A stretch of 64,000 nucleotides of DNA. Source: Gaetbulibacter_A sp043876815 (GTDB lineage Bacteria; Bacteroidota; Bacteroidia; Flavobacteriales; Flavobacteriaceae). Shown here in pieces: positions 40,471 to 50,009 of this stretch; positions within the stretch are counted from its first letter, which is position 1, and each line of letters opens with the position of its first letter. The DNA lies in NCBI RefSeq assembly GCF_043876815.1, contig NZ_JBAWKA010000002.1, forward strand, positions 186,001 to 250,000, in the 5' to 3' direction. Both the position numbers and the translations under genes were made by a program. Below the pieces are notes generated by a model. It worked only from the letters and a program-made list of their open reading frames with translations, searched no databases and was not told the origin of the DNA.

Positions 40471-43104
40471 ATGGAGATACCCTCAAAATATGATGCCCGA
40501 AAGGTAGAAGCAAAGTGGTACGACTACTGGATGAACCATGGTTTTTTCCATTCAACACCCGATGAACGGGAACCTTACACTATAGTAATCCCCCCACCAA
40601 ATGTTACCGGTGTGCTGCACATGGGGCATATGCTCAATAATACGATTCAGGATGTTTTGATCCGTAGAGCACGTTTACAGGGTAAAAACGCCTGTTGGGT
40701 TCCCGGTACAGACCATGCATCGATTGCAACTGAAGCTAAAGTTGTCGCAAAATTAAAAGATCAGGGTATTGATAAAAATGACCTGACACGTGATGAATTT
40801 TTGAAGCATGCCTGGGACTGGACGCATGAATATGGCGGCGTAATTCTGGAGCAATTAAAAAAACTTGGATGTTCCTGTGATTGGGATCGAACAAAGTTCA
40901 CCATGGATGACGAGATGTCAGAGTCTGTTATCAAAGTGTTTGTGGATTTATATGAAAAAGGATTGATTTATCGCGGTTTTCGCATGGTAAACTGGGATCC
41001 TGAAGCTAAAACAACCCTTTCTGATGAGGAAGTTATCCACGAGGAACGTCAGGGAAAATTGTATTATATTAATTATAAAGTTGCTGATTCTGATGATGTA
41101 TTGACAATAGCAACAACCCGTCCTGAAACTATTTTTGGTGATACGGCCATTTGTATTAATCCTAATGATGAACGTTTTAAACATCTAAAAGGTAAAAGCG
41201 CCATAGTTCCTATTGCCAATCGTGTTATACCCATTATTGAAGATGACTATGTTGATGTTGAGTTCGGTACCGGTTGTTTAAAGGTAACGCCTGCTCATGA
41301 CGAAAACGATAAGAATCTGGGTGACAAACACAATTTGGAAGTTGTTGATATCTTTAACGATGATGCCAGCCTTAACAGCTATGGTTTACAGTTTGAAGGG
41401 ATGGATCGGTTTGAAGCACGAAAAGCAGTTGCTAAAACGCTTGAAGATCTTGGGGTTTTAGTAAAAACAGAAAATCACACTAATAAAGTTGGTACATCCG
41501 AACGTACCAAAGCCGTTATAGAACCTCGATTAAGTGATCAGTGGTTCTTAAAAATGGAGGATTTGGTAAAACCGGCTATTGATGCGGTTTTAAAGACAGG
41601 TGAGGTAAAATTGTTTCCAAAGAAATTTGAAAATACCTACCGCCACTGGATGGAAAACATCAGGGACTGGAACATTTCCAGACAGTTATTATGGGGTCAA
41701 CAAATACCAGCCTATTACTTTGGAGATGGAAAAGAGGACTTTGTAGTTGCTGAAAGCCTTGAGAAAGCCCTTGAAAAAGCTCGAGAGGTAACAGGTAAAA
41801 GCTCACTTCAGGCCAATGATCTGGTTCAGGATACGGATGCTTTAGATACCTGGTTTTCTTCGTGGTTGTGGCCCATCAGTGTTTTTGATGGCATACGGAA
41901 ACCCAATAATGAGGAGATCAACTATTATTATCCAACCAATGATTTGGTTACGGGACCGGATATTTTATTTTTCTGGGTGGCCCGAATGATTATTGCAGGG
42001 TATGAATATCGCGGTGAAAAACCGTTTAGTAATGTATATTTAACCGGCCTTGTTCGTGATACTCAGCGTAGAAAAATGAGTAAACAACTAGGGAATTCTC
42101 CCGATGCCTTAAAACTCATTGAAACGTATGGTGCAGGTGGGGTTCGTGTTGGACTCCTATTGAGTAGTGCTGCGGGTAACGACCTGATGTTCGACGAAGC
42201 CCTTTGCCAACAAGGTAAAGCTTTTGGAAATAAAATATGGAATGCCTTCCGATTAATAAAAGGCTGGGAAGTTGATTCAAGTTTACACCAACCTGAGTCC
42301 AGCAAAATTGCGATAAAGTGGTATCAGTCTAAATTTCAATCGGCGTTATTAGATATTGAAGATCATTTTAGTAAATACCGTTTGAGTGATGCCTTAATGA
42401 CTATTTACAAGCTTATATTTGATGATTTTTGCGGTTGGTTCTTAGAAATGATAAAACCCGGTTATCAGGAGCCCATTGATAGCAAGACCCTAGAGGAGGC
42501 TATTGCCATTTTGGAAAATAATTTAAAAATAGTACATCCTTTTATGCCATTTCTAACAGAGGAAATCTGGCAATATATTACAAAAAGAAACCCTGAAGAG
42601 GCCTTAATAGTTTCAAAATGGCCAGAAACCAAAGCCATTAATACAGAATTAATTGAAGAATTCAATCTGGCCTCTGAAGTGATCTCAGGGATCAGAAATA
42701 TTCGAAAAGAAAAGAATATTGCCTTCAAGGATGCTATTGATTTTTCTGTTATCAATAATGAAGGCGCAACTAAAACTTTTGATTCGCTTATTGCCAAATT
42801 GGGAAACCTTAATGCTATAAGCTATGTTGAAGAACCTTTGGAGGGTGCACTGACTTTTCGCGTAAAATCGAATGAATATTTCGTACCTATGGTTGGAACT
42901 ATTGATATCACCGCAGAACTTGAAAAACTCCAATCTGAGCTGGACTATACCGAAGGGTTTTTGAAATCGGTTCAGAAAAAATTAGCCAATGAGCGCTTTG
43001 TGAATAATGCGCCCGAGCAAGTAGTAGCGGCTGAAAAGAAAAAGGAAGCAGATGCTCTGGCTAAGATCGAGACTCTGAAGTCGAGTTTAAAAAGTTTAAA
43101 ATAG
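40471..43104 (+). CDS. valS: Valine--tRNA ligase
   Basis: An 877-residue class I aminoacyl-tRNA synthetase. The signature HIGH is HMGH in NVTGVLHMGHMLNN, and KMSKS is KMSKQ in RRKMSKQLGNSPD. An editing (CP1) domain with TTRPETIFGDTAI lies between. The anticodon-binding domain and a C-terminal coiled coil (about 810-877, typical of ValRS) close the protein. The ORF can begin at TTG 40447, but MEIPSKYDARKVEAKWY from ATG 40471 is the usual N-terminus. The ending Q of KMSKQ is a mild deviation. Confidence 0.97.
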   Translation: MEIPSKYDARKVEAKWYDYWMNHGFFHSTPDEREPYTIVIPPPNVTGVLHMGHMLNNTIQDVLIRRARLQGKNACWVPGTDHASIATEAKVVAKLKDQGIDKNDLTRDEFLKHAWDWTHEYGGVILEQLKKLGCSCDWDRTKFTMDDEMSESVIKVFVDLYEKGLIYRGFRMVNWDPEAKTTLSDEEVIHEERQGKLYYINYKVADSDDVLTIATTRPETIFGDTAICINPNDERFKHLKGKSAIVPIANRVIPIIEDDYVDVEFGTGCLKVTPAHDENDKNLGDKHNLEVVDIFNDDASLNSYGLQFEGMDRFEARKAVAKTLEDLGVLVKTENHTNKVGTSERTKAVIEPRLSDQWFLKMEDLVKPAIDAVLKTGEVKLFPKKFENTYRHWMENIRDWNISRQLLWGQQIPAYYFGDGKEDFVVAESLEKALEKAREVTGKSSLQANDLVQDTDALDTWFSSWLWPISVFDGIRKPNNEEINYYYPTNDLVTGPDILFFWVARMIIAGYEYRGEKPFSNVYLTGLVRDTQRRKMSKQLGNSPDALKLIETYGAGGVRVGLLLSSAAGNDLMFDEALCQQGKAFGNKIWNAFRLIKGWEVDSSLHQPESSKIAIKWYQSKFQSALLDIEDHFSKYRLSDALMTIYKLIFDDFCGWFLEMIKPGYQEPIDSKTLEEAIAILENNLKIVHPFMPFLTEEIWQYITKRNPEEALIVSKWPETKAINTELIEEFNLASEVISGIRNIRKEKNIAFKDAIDFSVINNEGATKTFDSLIAKLGNLNAISYVEEPLEGALTFRVKSNEYFVPMVGTIDITAELEKLQSELDYTEGFLKSVQKKLANERFVNNAPEQVVAAEKKKEADALAKIETLKSSLKSLK

Positions 43105-43120
43105 TTGCGGATTAAGCTTC

Positions 43121-43399
43121 TTATTCACGGTATAAAAAATAATTGTTTACAAGCTCGATATAGGTCCGTTTGGCTTCGTCAGATGAAATGTTTTCAATCT
43201 GAAATAAAGCATTAGTCTTAAAGGCATTAATAATGGCTTTTTTACTTTTTGGCTTACCTATATCATTAGTGGCTTTTTTGTAATAAGCGTAAAGTTTTAA
43301 AAGCGTATCCGCTGGAAAAGGTTCTTTATGCTCGTTTACGCGTGAAACCGCTTCTCTAAATTCTATTTCAAGTTCTTCGTTACTCATGTAATTCTGCAA
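43121..43399 (-). CDS. Acyl-CoA-binding protein
   Basis: A 92-residue four-helix protein of the ACBP family: LEIEFREAVSRV, then LKLYAYYKKATNDIG with the conserved YxxYKxAT segment, then KAIINAFKTN where the family has the KWxAW stretch (the Trp is not kept). It buffers long-chain acyl-CoA in the cytoplasm. The start overlaps the psd stop by 20 bases, placing it at the end of the phospholipid operon, which makes a role in supplying acyl chains reasonable. Confidence 0.87.
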   Translation of the reverse strand: MQNYMSNEELEIEFREAVSRVNEHKEPFPADTLLKLYAYYKKATNDIGKPKSKKAIINAFKTNALFQIENISSDEAKRTYIELVNNYFLYRE

Positions 43400-44036
43400 T
43401 TACCGTTTCGCCTCCGCGTACTTTTTGATTTAATTTGACTTTAATATCCGCTGTAAGCGGTAAAAATATATCGACTCTTGATCCAAATTTAATAAATCCT
43501 GAATCAGCACCTTGGATAGCCCCATCATTTACCTTAGCATAATTTACAATGCGTTTAGCCAAAGCCCCGGCTATCTGCCTGTACATTACTTCTCCATAGG
43601 TTTCATTAGCGACTACTACTGTTGTGCGTTCATTTTCTTCACTGGCTTTGGGATGCCAAGCCACTAAATATTTTCCCGGATGATATTTACTGTAACTTAT
43701 TTTGCCGCCAATGGGGTAGCGTGTCACATGCACATTTAAGGGTGACATGAATACACTTATCTGGATACGTTTATCTTTAAAATATTCGTTTTCTAAAACT
43801 TCCTCTATAACGACCACTTTACCATCAACAGCTGATAATACATTTAAGTCGTTGGGATTGGAGTGACGCTTTGGATTTCTAAAAAATTGAAGGATCATTA
43901 TTAAAAACACCAATAAAACTACCATCAAAATGGTTCTTAACCAATTTATGGATATAGCTCCATCGATGATTAAAACGCCGGCGACTACAACGATGAACGC
44001 ACCAAATATGATTTTGTAACCTTCTTTATGAAACAT
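43380..44036 (-). CDS. psd: Phosphatidylserine decarboxylase family protein
   Basis: A 218-residue membrane protein with two N-terminal helices (about 8-50) and the short-type PSD core: DGKVVVIEE, FMSPLNVHVTRYPIGG with the active-site His region, and FIKFGSRVDIFLP, the auto-cleavage site, where the Ser becomes the pyruvoyl group. Product is phosphatidylethanolamine, the main phospholipid in this group. It overlaps cdsA by 11 bases and the ACBP gene by 20. Confidence 0.94.
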   Translation of the reverse strand: MFHKEGYKIIFGAFIVVVAGVLIIDGAISINWLRTILMVVLLVFLIMILQFFRNPKRHSNPNDLNVLSAVDGKVVVIEEVLENEYFKDKRIQISVFMSPLNVHVTRYPIGGKISYSKYHPGKYLVAWHPKASEENERTTVVVANETYGEVMYRQIAGALAKRIVNYAKVNDGAIQGADSGFIKFGSRVDIFLPLTADIKVKLNQKVRGGETVIAELHE

Positions 44037-44847
44037 AACGTAGAATTCTTAAAAATAAATATATAAAAGGGGCAGCAAAAATAATACTATCCAGCCTATC
44101 CATCAAACCACCGTGTCCTGGCATAATAATACCGCTATCTTTTACGCCAGCTTGCCGCTTAAATTTTGATTCAATCAAATCGCCAATTGTTCCAAAAACA
44201 CTAATAATAATACTCAATATTAACCAGCTGGTAAAGTTTAGTGAACCTGTATATTTAGCAATAAAATAACTCGCTAAACTGGCAAAAAACAGTCCGCCTA
44301 AAAATCCTTCTACTGTTTTTTTAGGTGAAATTTTTTCAAACAACTTTTGTTTTCCGAAGTTTTTTCCAACTAAATAAGCAAACGAATCATTCGTCCAGAT
44401 CAATAAAAATGCACCAAGCAGGATGTTTGGATTATATGCTTTATAAAAATAGGGGATTAAAATAAGAAACACAAAACCGCTAGACAGGTAAAATGTGGTT
44501 AATATAAATCGTTTCGATCCGAAGAGGGGGATCCCTTTGTCTGAAAAAAGATCTTTTATCAAAAATAATTGCACAAAAATGGAGATAACCATAATAATTT
44601 GGACGAGCTCATCGATGCCAGATGTATTATTGTAAACATTAAGCCATGATGCAAAAAAGCCATAGCCTAATATGAAAACAGCATAAGGTATAACACTTTT
44701 TAATTGAATAAGCTTTTTGAATTCAGCCAAACAAATTATTCCAAAGATAGCCATGAGGATCGAAAGGGCAATGTCGTATTTTATACATAAAAGCAATAAA
44801 ATCACGTAAAGCAATCCGGAAAGTGATCTGACGAGCATTTCTTTCAT
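44026..44847 (-). CDS. cdsA: Phosphatidate cytidylyltransferase
   Basis: A 273-residue integral membrane enzyme with about eight helices that makes CDP-diacylglycerol from phosphatidate and CTP. The CDS signature is complete at the C-terminus: GDLIESKFKRQAGVKDSGIIMPGHGGLMDRLDS, including the Asp residues that bind Mg. It directly precedes psd, so the operon encodes first and late steps of phosphatidylethanolamine synthesis; the serine transferase is elsewhere. Confidence 0.96.
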   Translation of the reverse strand: MKEMLVRSLSGLLYVILLLLCIKYDIALSILMAIFGIICLAEFKKLIQLKSVIPYAVFILGYGFFASWLNVYNNTSGIDELVQIIMVISIFVQLFLIKDLFSDKGIPLFGSKRFILTTFYLSSGFVFLILIPYFYKAYNPNILLGAFLLIWTNDSFAYLVGKNFGKQKLFEKISPKKTVEGFLGGLFFASLASYFIAKYTGSLNFTSWLILSIIISVFGTIGDLIESKFKRQAGVKDSGIIMPGHGGLMDRLDSIIFAAPFIYLFLRILRYVS

Positions 44848-44848
44848 C

Positions 44849-45457
44849 CTATAAATCTTCTAATAAAAGAAGGTATAAATTTTTGGAACTACTACCATAG
44901 CTTAAAAAGTCTTTGTCTGTGTCAGATTTAAAATGTTTGATAGTTGTTATGTTAGTAGGGATTCTTTTTTGATTTTTTGTTTTAATTCCGCGAAGGCCTT
45001 CTCCAATGGTTTCTACAATTTGACTTGTCGTGGCAAATACAATAAAATTTGCCGGTAATTCTTGCAGTTTCTTTTCAAAAATTTGTTTGGAAGAGATTAA
45101 AAGTGAACCATCGCTAGCAATTAAATTTTCACATGTTGTTAAAAAAAAGGTCGCTTCGCTGATAGTTCTCGTGGCATTTAAGTTAGAATCTTTAAATTTT
45201 GATTTCAAATTTTCATCTAATAAAAGCACCTTTTTTGGCTCCCATTGATTTTCATCAATGATATGTTGCAGATTTTCATAAATTTCATTTAGGTTGTCGC
45301 AATACAAAAACTTACCACCATTAGCTTTGAAGTTTATTGTAAAACGTTCATCTATTGGTAGTTTTATTTCCGGCATATATTTGCCCCTCTCTGATGATTT
45401 TATTTCCTTGCTTGAGTCACCAGATTTTGAACCAAAAATTTTTCTAAAAAGACTCAT
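44849..45457 (-). CDS. LUD domain-containing protein
   Basis: A 202-residue cytoplasmic protein of the LutC/YkgG (LUD) family: TISEATFFLTTCENLIASDGSLLISSKQ and NFIVFATTSQIVETIGEGLRGI. LutC is part of a lactate utilisation complex, but no lutA or lutB is here. In Bacteroidota this gene is commonly the head of the cdsA-psd group, so a lactate role is doubtful. A -7 box (45497-45504) and the ftsH terminator lie just upstream. Confidence 0.85.
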   Translation of the reverse strand: MSLFRKIFGSKSGDSSKEIKSSERGKYMPEIKLPIDERFTINFKANGGKFLYCDNLNEIYENLQHIIDENQWEPKKVLLLDENLKSKFKDSNLNATRTISEATFFLTTCENLIASDGSLLISSKQIFEKKLQELPANFIVFATTSQIVETIGEGLRGIKTKNQKRIPTNITTIKHFKSDTDKDFLSYGSSSKNLYLLLLEDL

Positions 45458-45496
45458 TTAGTATGGTGCTATTAACTCATTCCTTTAGGTCTAGTC

Positions 45497-45504
45497 CAAA
45501 TATA
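45497..45504 (-). promoter_or_regulatory. Putative -7 box of the LUD-cdsA-psd-ACBP operon
   Basis: TATATTTG on the minus strand directly after the ftsH terminator and 39 bases before the LUD gene ATG, so the phospholipid operon has its own start. Confidence 0.55.
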
Positions 45505-45543
45505 AAAAATCTTAAACTAACCATGAGGTTAATTTAAGATTTT
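45504..45543 (-). terminator. Strong terminator of ftsH
   Basis: A 17-bp stem (AAAATCTTAAACTAACC on the left arm, one C-A mismatch) with loop ATGA. On the minus strand it is followed by six T. It starts 33 bases after the ftsH stop. Confidence 0.92.
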
Positions 45544-45576
45544 GTTAAATTAAAATTTTATGTTGAGGTGAGCGAC

Positions 45577-47586
45577 CTATTCCTCTTCCTCAGTTGTTTT
45601 ATCCTTTTCTATATTGTCGCTATTTTCCAGGGCTTCAACCGTTTCCGAGGCTTTTTTTAAAGGTTCTTCTTTTTCAAAAGCTCGTTTCCCAAAAATCTTC
45701 TCTAAATTATCTTTGAAAATTACTTCTTTCTCGAGTAATACCTCAGCGAGTTCTGTTAGTTTATCCTTATTTTCTTCTAATATTTTTATGGCACGCTGGT
45801 ATTGCGTTTCGATAATATTTGAAATTTCCTTATCGATAAGTTCAGCAGTTTGCTCACTGTAAGGTTTTGTAAAACCATAATCATTCTGTCCACTGGAATC
45901 GTAATAGGTTATATTTCCGATTTTCTCACTTAATCCGTAAATCGTAACCATGGCACGGGCTTGTTTGGTTACTTTTTCTAGGTCACTTAGGGCACCAGTA
46001 GAAATCTTATTAAAAATCACCTTTTCGGCAGCACGACCACCCATAGCGGCACACATTTCGTCTAACATTTGCTCCGGACGCACAATGAGGCGTTCTTCAG
46101 GCAAATACCAGGCCGCTCCAAGAGAACGACCACGAGGTACAATGGTTACTTTTACAAGTGGCGCGGCGTGTTCCAGCATCCAGCTTATTGTTGCATGCCC
46201 TGCTTCGTGATAGGCTACCGCTTTTTTCTCACTTGGGGTAACGATTTTATTTTTCTTTTCTAAACCTCCAATAATACGGTCTACTGCATCTAAAAAGGCT
46301 TGTTTTCCAACTTCTTTATTACCATTTCTAGCAGCAATTAATGCCGCTTCATTACATACGTTTGCAATATCAGCACCTGAGAATCCGGGCGTTTGTTTTG
46401 ATAAGAATTCAGTATCAAGGTCCTTACTTCTTTTTAAAGGTCTAAGATGAACTTCAAAAATTTCTTTTCGTTCTCTAACATCAGGTAGGTCAACAAAAAT
46501 TTGTCGGTCAAAACGGCCGGCACGCATAAGGGCTTTATCCAAAATATCAGCTCGGTTTGTCGCAGCTATTACAATAACATTAGCATTCGTACCAAAACCA
46601 TCCATCTCTGTTAAGAGTTGGTTTAGGGTGTTTTCACGTTCATCATTACTTCCTGACATCGCATTTTTACCACGAGCCCGACCTATAGCGTCTATTTCAT
46701 CTATAAATATGATTGAAGGCGATTTTTCTTTGGCTTGCTTGAATAGATCTCGTACTCGAGAAGCACCAACACCAACAAACATTTCAACGAAATCAGACCC
46801 TGAAAGTGAGAAGAACGGTACCTTTGCTTCACCTGCTACAGCACGTGCTAATAGGGTTTTACCGGTTCCCGGAGGTCCTACAAGTAAAGCGCCTTTTGGA
46901 ATTTTACCTCCTAAAGTGGTGTACTTTTCAGGAAATTTCAAAAAATCTACAATCTCTTGAACTTCCTCTTTAGCACCCTCTAAACCTGCCACGTCTTTAA
47001 AGGTGGTTTTTACCTCGGTATTCTGGTCAAAAAGTTTAGCCTTGGATTTTCCGATATTAAAAATTTGTCCACCTGCTCCGCCGCCTGCTCCGCCAGACAT
47101 CCGTCTCATAATAAATATCCATACGGCTATTAATAGAATGAAAGGTAAAATACTCATAAGCAAATTTCCCCAATCATTCGTTTCCGTATCGTACTTTACT
47201 ACCGGTTTCGTATTTAGGTTTTCTGTTATGGTATTAAGTTTATTCTCAAAGTTTTGAAGATCACCAAACTCAAATGTGTAATTTGGTAGTGGAGTCGCCG
47301 ATGGTAAAAACGATTGTGGTTTTGATTTTTTATGAACCTCTTTTTCCTGAGCCTCTTTGGTGAGATAAACTTTAGCAACTCTGGTATTTTTGATGATGTC
47401 TACTTTTTGAACATCACCGTCTTCCAAATAGTTGAAAAATTCGGCTGGTGTAGTAGAGGTGGTTTCACCATAGCCGCCACCGCCAAATAATTGAAAGCCC
47501 AGAAATAGGGCGATTAAAATACCATAAATCCAATACGGATTGAATTTAGGTTTTTTGTCTTTTATATTTTTCTTTTCGTTTGCCAT
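45577..47586 (-). CDS. ftsH: ATP-dependent zinc metalloprotease FtsH
   Basis: A 669-residue inner-membrane AAA+ protease. Two membrane helices (about 17-36 and 143-162) flank the periplasmic domain. The AAA module has GPPGTGKT (Walker A), IIFIDEIDAIG (Walker B) and the second-region-of-homology RAGRFDRQI. The protease site is AYHEAGHATI with the third ligand further on. An acidic tail ends the protein. FtsH degrades unassembled membrane proteins and LpxC-type regulators. The rsfS stop is 4 bases upstream, so the two genes are co-transcribed. Confidence 0.97.
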   Translation of the reverse strand: MANEKKNIKDKKPKFNPYWIYGILIALFLGFQLFGGGGYGETTSTTPAEFFNYLEDGDVQKVDIIKNTRVAKVYLTKEAQEKEVHKKSKPQSFLPSATPLPNYTFEFGDLQNFENKLNTITENLNTKPVVKYDTETNDWGNLLMSILPFILLIAVWIFIMRRMSGGAGGGAGGQIFNIGKSKAKLFDQNTEVKTTFKDVAGLEGAKEEVQEIVDFLKFPEKYTTLGGKIPKGALLVGPPGTGKTLLARAVAGEAKVPFFSLSGSDFVEMFVGVGASRVRDLFKQAKEKSPSIIFIDEIDAIGRARGKNAMSGSNDERENTLNQLLTEMDGFGTNANVIVIAATNRADILDKALMRAGRFDRQIFVDLPDVRERKEIFEVHLRPLKRSKDLDTEFLSKQTPGFSGADIANVCNEAALIAARNGNKEVGKQAFLDAVDRIIGGLEKKNKIVTPSEKKAVAYHEAGHATISWMLEHAAPLVKVTIVPRGRSLGAAWYLPEERLIVRPEQMLDEMCAAMGGRAAEKVIFNKISTGALSDLEKVTKQARAMVTIYGLSEKIGNITYYDSSGQNDYGFTKPYSEQTAELIDKEISNIIETQYQRAIKILEENKDKLTELAEVLLEKEVIFKDNLEKIFGKRAFEKEEPLKKASETVEALENSDNIEKDKTTEEEE

Positions 47587-47590
47587 TTTT

Positions 47591-47962
47591 TTAATAACTG
47601 GTTTCTATAACTGTTGTTTTTGCATCACCCCAAAGGCTTTCTATGTCGTAATACTCTCGTACGTGTTTTTGAAATACATGCACAACAACATTTACATAAT
47701 CTATGAGGACCCATTCGGCATTGTCCAAACCTTCGGTGTGCCATGGGTTATCCTTTAATTCTTTACTTACTCTTTTTTGAATTGAATTTACAATGGCGCT
47801 TACCTGCGTATTTGAAGTTCCTTCACAAATGATAAAGTAATCACAAACTGTGTTTTCGATGTCTCTTAAATCTAGTATTGTAATCTCTTTACCTTTAACA
47901 TCTTCAATTCCATTAATTATAACCGCTATCAACTGGTCAGTGCTTCTATTTTCTTTCGCCAT
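47591..47962 (-). CDS. rsfS: Ribosome silencing factor
   Basis: A 123-residue RsfS/Iojap protein that binds ribosomal protein L14 and blocks subunit joining when nutrients are short. GKEITILDLRDIENTVCDYFIICEGTSNTQVSAI and WVLIDYVNVVVHVF are the family signatures. It is the first gene of the rsfS-ftsH unit, with a -7 box at 47983-47990. Confidence 0.95.
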   Translation of the reverse strand: MAKENRSTDQLIAVIINGIEDVKGKEITILDLRDIENTVCDYFIICEGTSNTQVSAIVNSIQKRVSKELKDNPWHTEGLDNAEWVLIDYVNVVVHVFQKHVREYYDIESLWGDAKTTVIETSY

Positions 47963-47972
47963 TAATTTGATT

Positions 47973-47980
47973 TAAATTTG
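47973..47980 (+). promoter_or_regulatory. Putative -7 box of the biotin ligase gene
   Basis: TAAATTTG on the plus strand, 75 bases before the biotin ligase ATG. It faces the rsfS box across two bases. This is a weaker candidate because of the long leader. Confidence 0.35.
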
Positions 47981-47982
47981 TG

Positions 47983-47990
47983 CAAAGTTA
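47983..47990 (-). promoter_or_regulatory. Putative -7 box of rsfS-ftsH
   Basis: TAACTTTG on the minus strand, 20 bases before the rsfS ATG, is a perfect match to TAnnTTTG. Confidence 0.6.
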
Positions 47991-48055
47991 TTATTTTTTT
48001 GGTTCTTTATAGTCTAAAAAACCTTAACATTTGTAATCGTAAAAATAACAACTAC

Positions 48056-48787
48056 ATGTCATTAATCAAACTTGATGCCATCCCATCTACGAATAGCTAC
48101 TTAAGATTGCTAAGTAATGAAAATCGGCTTAAGGATTATACGGTTGTTATAACGGAAAATCAGACCGCGGGCAGAGGGCAACGTGGTACTTCCTGGGTTT
48201 CAGAACCCGGCAAAAACCTTACCTTTAGTGTGTTCAAGGATGTTTCAGCAGTAAACTTAAAACAACCTTTCTTAATTAGCATAGTCACTTCGCTTGCCGT
48301 TTTACGGGCTCTAAATACCTTAGCTATTCCAAAATTAAGTATTAAATGGCCTAACGACATTTTGGCAGAGAATAAAAAAATATGTGGAATTCTAATTGAA
48401 AATGTCATTAAAAACAAACAATACAAAGCTTCAATAATCGGTATTGGTGTTAATATTAACCAAAACGGATTTGATAATTTACCCCAAGCCAGTTCTCTAA
48501 AAATTATAACTGGACGCGTTTTTAACTCTGAAGAAGTTATGAAGGCTATTTTGAAAGAATTAAAAAAATCTTTTAAACAATTAGAAAAAGGAGAGATTGA
48601 GGTCTTGAAAGACGCATATGATGATTATTTGTTCAGAAAAAATAAACCGTCTACTTTTAAAGATGCAGAGGGTCATTTTTTTTCGGGATATATTAAAAAT
48701 GTTTCTGAGTCCGGAGCACTTCAAGTATTGCTGGAAGATGGAATTGTAAGGGCCTTTGACCTAAAAGAACTAACGTTAATGTATTAA
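48056..48787 (+). CDS. birA: Biotin--[acetyl-CoA-carboxylase] ligase
   Basis: A 243-residue biotin protein ligase. IPSTNSYL, ENQTAGRGQRGTSWVSEPGKNLTFSV (biotinyl-AMP loop), LSIKWPNDILAENKKICGILIEN and GIGVNINQ are all present. There is no N-terminal helix-turn-helix, so unlike E. coli BirA it is not a repressor. The frame extends to GTG 47978, but that would lie within the promoter region; ATG 48056 begins at the conserved core. The stop overlaps that of the convergent SRPBCC gene by 4 bases. Confidence 0.93.
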   Translation: MSLIKLDAIPSTNSYLRLLSNENRLKDYTVVITENQTAGRGQRGTSWVSEPGKNLTFSVFKDVSAVNLKQPFLISIVTSLAVLRALNTLAIPKLSIKWPNDILAENKKICGILIENVIKNKQYKASIIGIGVNINQNGFDNLPQASSLKIITGRVFNSEEVMKAILKELKKSFKQLEKGEIEVLKDAYDDYLFRKNKPSTFKDAEGHFFSGYIKNVSESGALQVLLEDGIVRAFDLKELTLMY

Positions 48788-49179
48788 ATGGCCTTAGGAA
48801 TACTGTTCACTAGTGTTTCAATAAATTTTGTAATTGGACCTTTAATCATCATCGCCATCATAGGGTTAAAATCACCATCAAATAGCAATTGTACCTCACT
48901 AGAGTTTTCCTCTTTTGCCGAAATATTACCTGTAAGTGTAAAATCGATTTTTCCGCCACCTGCACCCAAAACAATTTTATTTGGTGCCTCAACAGATTTC
49001 TTTTTTAAAACTATTTCCGGCATACCTTTTAAGGCAAATAAAAAGGTGTCATCTTCAAGAACTTCAAATTTGCTGATGTTATCAGGCATTAATGATTCAA
49101 AATTTTTAATGTTCGATAAAAAATCAAAAACGTCCTGAGGTGTTTTTTGAACTTCTACTTTCGGTGATTCTAAATTCAT
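48784..49179 (-). CDS. SRPBCC (START-like) domain protein
   Basis: A 131-residue single domain. VQKTPQDVFDFLSNIKNFESLMPDNISKF is the START-like N-terminus, and the C-terminal helix (MIKGPITKFIETLVNSIPKAI) closes a hydrophobic cavity. Ligand is unknown. It stands between birA and pyrE, 62 bases downstream of pyrE on the same strand, and may be co-transcribed with it. Confidence 0.83.
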   Translation of the reverse strand: MNLESPKVEVQKTPQDVFDFLSNIKNFESLMPDNISKFEVLEDDTFLFALKGMPEIVLKKKSVEAPNKIVLGAGGGKIDFTLTGNISAKEENSSEVQLLFDGDFNPMMAMMIKGPITKFIETLVNSIPKAI

Positions 49180-49241
49180 TGGTATTTTTCTTAAGATATT
49201 AATGGGGCTAAATAAGCAAAAAAATTAATTAGTTTTCCTAA

Positions 49242-49889
49242 CTAAGATTTGCTATTCCACTTACCGGGATTACTATTCCAAACCGCCAAAGTTTTAAGTT
49301 CCTTTTCTGAAATATAACGAGTATCTAAAGCCTGGTCCAGAAGGCATTCGTAATTGCTCAAAGTATGTAGAGTTACATTGTTCTTCTTAAAATTTTCAGT
49401 CGCCACATTAAAACCGTAGGTGAAAATAGCGACCATGCCTTTTACATTAACACGGGCATCTTTTAAAGCCTTAACCGCATTCAAGCTGCTTTTCCCTGTG
49501 CTAATGAGGTCTTCAACGACTACTACATTTTGTCCCGACTCGATCTGACCTTCAATTTGATTTTGTCTTCCATGACCTTTCGCTTCCGGGCGCACGTAAA
49601 TAAAGGGTAAATTTAAATACTCTGCTACCAACATACCTATGCCAATGGCACCAGTGGCTACGCCCGCAATGGCATCGGGTTTTCCATAATAATTTTCGAT
49701 ATGTCTGCCCATGGTTTCACGAACATAATTTCGAATGGTCGGATAGGATAAAATAATTCTATTATCGCAATAAATAGGTGATTTCCAACCGGATGCCCAA
49801 GTAAAGGGTTCGGAAGGCTGCAATTTTATAGCATTTATCTGAAGTAGAACTTCAGCCGTTTTTTTTGCGGTTTGTTTATCAATTATCAT
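49242..49889 (-). CDS. pyrE: Orotate phosphoribosyltransferase
   Basis: A 215-residue pyrimidine biosynthesis enzyme. The PRPP-binding motif VVVVEDLISTGKSS is intact, preceded by GVATGAIGIG and the RPEAKGHGRQNQIEG flexible loop whose Lys and Arg contact pyrophosphate. Length agrees with the family. It is divergent from the NUDIX gene, with 120 bases between the starts. Confidence 0.96.
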   Translation of the reverse strand: MIIDKQTAKKTAEVLLQINAIKLQPSEPFTWASGWKSPIYCDNRIILSYPTIRNYVRETMGRHIENYYGKPDAIAGVATGAIGIGMLVAEYLNLPFIYVRPEAKGHGRQNQIEGQIESGQNVVVVEDLISTGKSSLNAVKALKDARVNVKGMVAIFTYGFNVATENFKKNNVTLHTLSNYECLLDQALDTRYISEKELKTLAVWNSNPGKWNSKS

Positions 49890-50009
49890 ATGGCTAAAAT
49901 AAACATAAATTTAATTTTTCCCCGAAATCAAGGGCTAATAAAATTATTTTTTTTCACAATTCTATTTTTCTCATAAAAAACAGTATTTTTCGTCAAAATT
50001 TAGCAAAGC

